A DNA stretch of 64,000 nt. Source: Mycobacterium heidelbergense (GTDB lineage: Bacteria; Actinomycetota; Actinomycetes; Mycobacteriales; Mycobacteriaceae). The notes under the pieces are model-generated. The model made no database searches. It saw nothing but the letters and a program-made list of their open reading frames with translations, and was not told the origin of the DNA. The stretch spans positions 3,596,001 through 3,660,000 of the forward strand of contig NZ_AP022615.1 of NCBI RefSeq assembly GCF_010730745.1. The letters are read 5' to 3'. The translations under genes were made by a program, and so were the position numbers. Each line of letters begins with the position of its first letter. Position 1 is the first letter of the stretch. Shown piece by piece: positions 61,732 to 64,000 of the stretch.

Positions 61732-62604
61732 GTGGCTGAGCAGTTGCTGATCGGCGACGTCACGGCCCTGACCGGGATCGCCTCGGGCCGCATCCGCCAC
61801 TACGAGAAAATCGGGTTGCTGCGCGCGGAGCACCTGTCCAACGGCTACCGGGTCTTCGACGTCGAGCAGGTCCTCGACCTGTTGCGCATCGACCTGATGC
61901 GAAGCCTGGGCGTCGGCATCAACGACATTCAGCGGTTGGTCGACGGCGGGCACACCACCCTGGCCGATCTCCTCGACGAGCACCGCGGATTGCTGGTGCG
62001 CCAGCGGGACCGGCTGGATCAGCTGATCGCGGCCATCGACCGCGCCGCCGCCGGGAGCGCCGACGACCTCAACGAACACATCCTGCGCAGGCTGGCGACC
62101 ACCCACCGCGACAGCATCGGCGTCATCGGGCGGCTCAGCGCCCCGCTGCCCGCGCCCGTCGCCGCGATGTATGCCGACCTGTTCGACGAGTGGGAGCTGC
62201 CGGTTCCGGCCCTGTTCGGGCAGATGGTTTTGCCGCCCGCGGCCAGCACGCTGCTGGCGCAGCTCGCCGAGACGCCGGGACGCCAGGTGCTCTTCGACCG
62301 ATTGCGCACGCTCGCCGGCGAAGTGGTTTCGTTGGGCGAAAACGAGTCGGCCGCAGGGGAACTCGCGCGCGACTGGATCGACGAGCAGCTGGCCGACCCG
62401 TTGCCCGACGACGTGGTCGGCGCGCTGCGCGGCGTGCGGCCGCTGCTGGAGCACGAGCCGGTGATCGTGCAGGGATTCCGGGCCTGGGCCCAGTCGATCA
62501 ACGCCGGGGCCGCTCACTTCCTCGACGAGATCGCCGTCCAGACCGCTCGCCGCCGTCTCGAGGCCGTGAGCGTCATCGTGCTTCCCGGCGATGCGCCAAC
62601 GTGA
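61732..62604 (+). CDS. MerR-family transcriptional regulator
   Basis: A 290-residue regulator with the N-terminal winged HTH (LIGDVTALTGIASGRIRHYEKIGLLR) and dimer helix, and an unusually long helical C-terminus of about 180 residues with no metal-binding cysteines, so it senses something other than a metal. GTG start 61732, with AAGGA immediately before. It probably controls the divergent Rieske gene and itself. Confidence 0.9.
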   Translation: MAEQLLIGDVTALTGIASGRIRHYEKIGLLRAEHLSNGYRVFDVEQVLDLLRIDLMRSLGVGINDIQRLVDGGHTTLADLLDEHRGLLVRQRDRLDQLIAAIDRAAAGSADDLNEHILRRLATTHRDSIGVIGRLSAPLPAPVAAMYADLFDEWELPVPALFGQMVLPPAASTLLAQLAETPGRQVLFDRLRTLAGEVVSLGENESAAGELARDWIDEQLADPLPDDVVGALRGVRPLLEHEPVIVQGFRAWAQSINAGAAHFLDEIAVQTARRRLEAVSVIVLPGDAPT

Positions 62605-62664
62605 CACAGATGTGACCAATGTGGCTAACGTGTCATTTGGGGTTTGTGTCGTACCCTGTGGCAT

Positions 62665-63384
62665 GTGTCGGTTTCGCGGCGTGACGTGCTCAAATTCGCC
62701 GCCGCCACCCCGGGCCTGCTGGGCCTGGGCGTCGCGGCGGCGTCGTTGCGCGCGGCACCGGCATCGGCATCGCTCGGCACCCTGCTGGATTACGCCGCCG
62801 GGGTGATCCCCGCCAGCCAGATCAGGGCCGCCGGGGCGGTGGGGTCGATCCGGTACGTGTCCGATCGCCGGCCAGGTGGCAACTGGATGCTGGGTAAGCC
62901 GATCCAGGTCGCCGAGGCGCGTGACCTGGACAGCAACGGGCTGAAAATCGTGTCGTGTTACCAGTACGGCAAGGGCAACACCGCCGACTGGCTGGGCGGG
63001 GCCGGCGCGGGTCTGAAACACGCGCAGCGGGGGATGCAGCTGCACGCCGCCGCCGGGGGCCCGGCCAACGCCCCGATCTACGCCTCGATCGACGACGACC
63101 CGTCCTATGACCAGTACAAGCAGCAGGTAGCCCCCTACCTGCGGTCCTGGGAGTCGGTGATCGGACACCAGCGCACCGGCGTGTACGCCAACTCGAAAAC
63201 CATCGACTGGGCGCTGCACGACGGTCTGGGCTCCTACTTCTGGCAGCACAACTGGGGTTCGCCCAAGGGGTTCACCCATCCGGCCGCGAATCTCCACCAG
63301 GTTGAGATCGATAAGCGCAGCGTCGGTGGGGTCGGGGTGGACATCAACGAAATCCTCAAACCCCAATTCGGGCAGTGGGTCTGA
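62665..63384 (+). CDS. Tat-exported DUF1906 protein (Rv2525c-like)
   Basis: A 239-residue protein with a Tat signal (VSVSRRDVLKFAAATPGLLG, then LGVAAASLRAAPASA) and a glycoside-hydrolase-like DUF1906 TIM-barrel (IRYVSDRRPGGNWML, APIYASIDDDPSYDQYK, FWQHNWGSPKG). It strongly resembles M. tuberculosis Rv2525c, a Tat substrate associated with the cell wall. The GTG at 62665 matches that protein's start; a longer frame begins at 62644. In M. tuberculosis Rv2525c also lies next to fas (Rv2524c), as here. Confidence 0.93.
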   Translation: MSVSRRDVLKFAAATPGLLGLGVAAASLRAAPASASLGTLLDYAAGVIPASQIRAAGAVGSIRYVSDRRPGGNWMLGKPIQVAEARDLDSNGLKIVSCYQYGKGNTADWLGGAGAGLKHAQRGMQLHAAAGGPANAPIYASIDDDPSYDQYKQQVAPYLRSWESVIGHQRTGVYANSKTIDWALHDGLGSYFWQHNWGSPKGFTHPAANLHQVEIDKRSVGGVGVDINEILKPQFGQWV

Positions 63385-63884
63385 GCGCGCTACCGCCGAC
63401 AGCTCCAGCAAACACTCGTTCGCTCGTTTCCCGCCGCCGCGGACGCGGGTGGCCGCCGGCCGACGCGGCGCCGGCCGTTCACACACAACCCAATTTTCTT
63501 AACATAACGATTGCGTAACAATACTGCCTTGATCAGCGCAGTTATGGCTACTCGACCGTAACCACCTGCATGCAGGAGGTTTGTTCGCCACGACGGTGTC
63601 GCCAGTTAAACCCGGTGTTACCCACGACACGGTTACCCATGCGTAGAACTCGCCAGTAACCGATCGGCACGCAGAAAAGGCATTGATCCTTATGACACCC
63701 TTATTAGAGCCGATGCAGTCCGCCGCGCCGCCCGATCCCCGGGCGACGGCCCACCGACAACACACCGGTCAGCCGTTTTAACTGCGATTCGACGTGGAAT
63801 CGACTGAGACCGACCAGGCTCCCGCCTGCCGGTGGTGCTGACGAACGAACCGAGACGTAAAGAAGCATAGGGGGATACAGCAAG
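63385..63884 (+). promoter_or_regulatory. fas upstream region
   Basis: A 500-base gap without a gene. In M. tuberculosis the corresponding region carries the fas promoter and the FasR operators. Visible elements are the palindrome CCTGCATGCAGG at about 63569, repeated GGTTACCC/GTTACCC boxes at 63617-63650 and an AT-rich stretch at 63485-63525. Which of these is the operator cannot be told from one sequence. Confidence 0.55.
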
Positions 63885-64000
63885 GTGACGATCCACGAGC
63901 ACGACCGTGTGTCCGCTGACCGCGACGGGAATAGCCCCCACACCACCCATGCTCTGGTCGACCGCCTGACGGCAGGAGAGCCGTACGCCATCGCATTCGG
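63885..64000 (+). CDS. fas: type I fatty acid synthase, N-terminal 38 codons (partial)
   Basis: The window ends inside this gene. The translation begins MTIHEHDRVSADRDGNSPH and continues ALVDRLTAGEPYAIAFG, which matches what I recall of the N-terminus of mycobacterial FAS-I (Rv2524c). GTG start with a purine-rich AGCAAG stretch in front. FAS-I is a roughly 3000-residue multifunctional enzyme making C16-C26 acyl-CoA; only its first segment before the acyltransferase domain is here. Gene order with the Rv2525c homologue supports the call. Confidence 0.88.
   Translation, partial: MTIHEHDRVSADRDGNSPHTTHALVDRLTAGEPYAIAF

Overview
The window is high-GC actinobacterial DNA and almost certainly comes from a slow-growing non-tuberculous Mycobacterium. 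The evidence is F420-dependent LLM oxidoreductases, many FadE-type acyl-CoA dehydrogenases, several cytochromes P450, a DUF222/13E12 gene, mbcAT-like and VapBC toxin-antitoxin modules, and two blocks that look syntenic with M. tuberculosis: an Rv1362c-Rv1363c-Rv1364c-like block (25.4-31.4 kb) and Rv2525c followed by the start of fas (62.7-64 kb). The species cannot be fixed from the sequence alone.

Layout. (1) 0-5.1 kb: two LLM monooxygenases, an acyl-CoA carboxylase beta subunit and a P450. (2) 5.1-20.6 kb: an accessory zone with five toxin-antitoxin modules (RES/Xre twice, VapBC-like twice, AbiE once) set among debris. The debris includes a duplicated module made of an upstream region, a secreted alanine-rich protein gene and a zinc alcohol dehydrogenase. 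In one module the dehydrogenase is broken, with its fragments lying on either side of a toxin-antitoxin islet. In the other module the alanine-rich gene is split by an IS1634/IS1549-type element flanked by identical 201-bp direct repeats. (3) 20.6-32.7 kb: alcohol dehydrogenase, P450, Rieske ferredoxin, two amidohydrolases, an alpha/beta-hydrolase relative, two Mce-associated membrane proteins, an acyl-CoA dehydrogenase pair, a PAS-RsbU-RsbW-RsbV sigma-factor regulator and another amidohydrolase. (4) 32.7-36.6 kb: a TetR/hotdog-thioesterase fusion and a frameshifted 13E12 gene with an IS1595-type element at its start codon. (5) 36.6-62.6 kb: a large catabolic cluster of acyl-CoA synthetases, heteromeric acyl-CoA dehydrogenases, a double CaiB-type CoA-transferase, P450 and ferredoxin, Rieske oxygenases, SDRs, hotdog hydratases, ALDH and regulators. 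(6) 62.6-64 kb: a Tat-exported DUF1906 protein, the fas promoter and the first 38 codons of fas.

How it fits together. The catabolic genes from about 20 to 60 kb look like one pathway that oxidises a hydrophobic substrate (P450s, Rieske oxygenases, ADH, ALDH), activates it to a CoA thioester (two synthetases, CoA transferase) and runs beta-oxidation-like steps (FadE pairs, hotdog hydratases, SDRs) with amidohydrolase-type hydration or decarboxylation. I cannot name the substrate. The most interesting observation is an AT-rich motif of about 20 bp (consensus near GCTAACATAGYAAAAATAGC) at six promoter regions of this cluster, five of them divergent. It includes the promoter of the only GntR/FadR-type regulator, which suggests a previously unrecognised local regulon. 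Other notable items are a perfect 63-bp palindromic repeat translated in frame inside an acyl-CoA dehydrogenase, apparently inactive-site paralogues in the amidohydrolase operon, and several single-base frameshifts in C/G runs that may be either decay or sequencing error.
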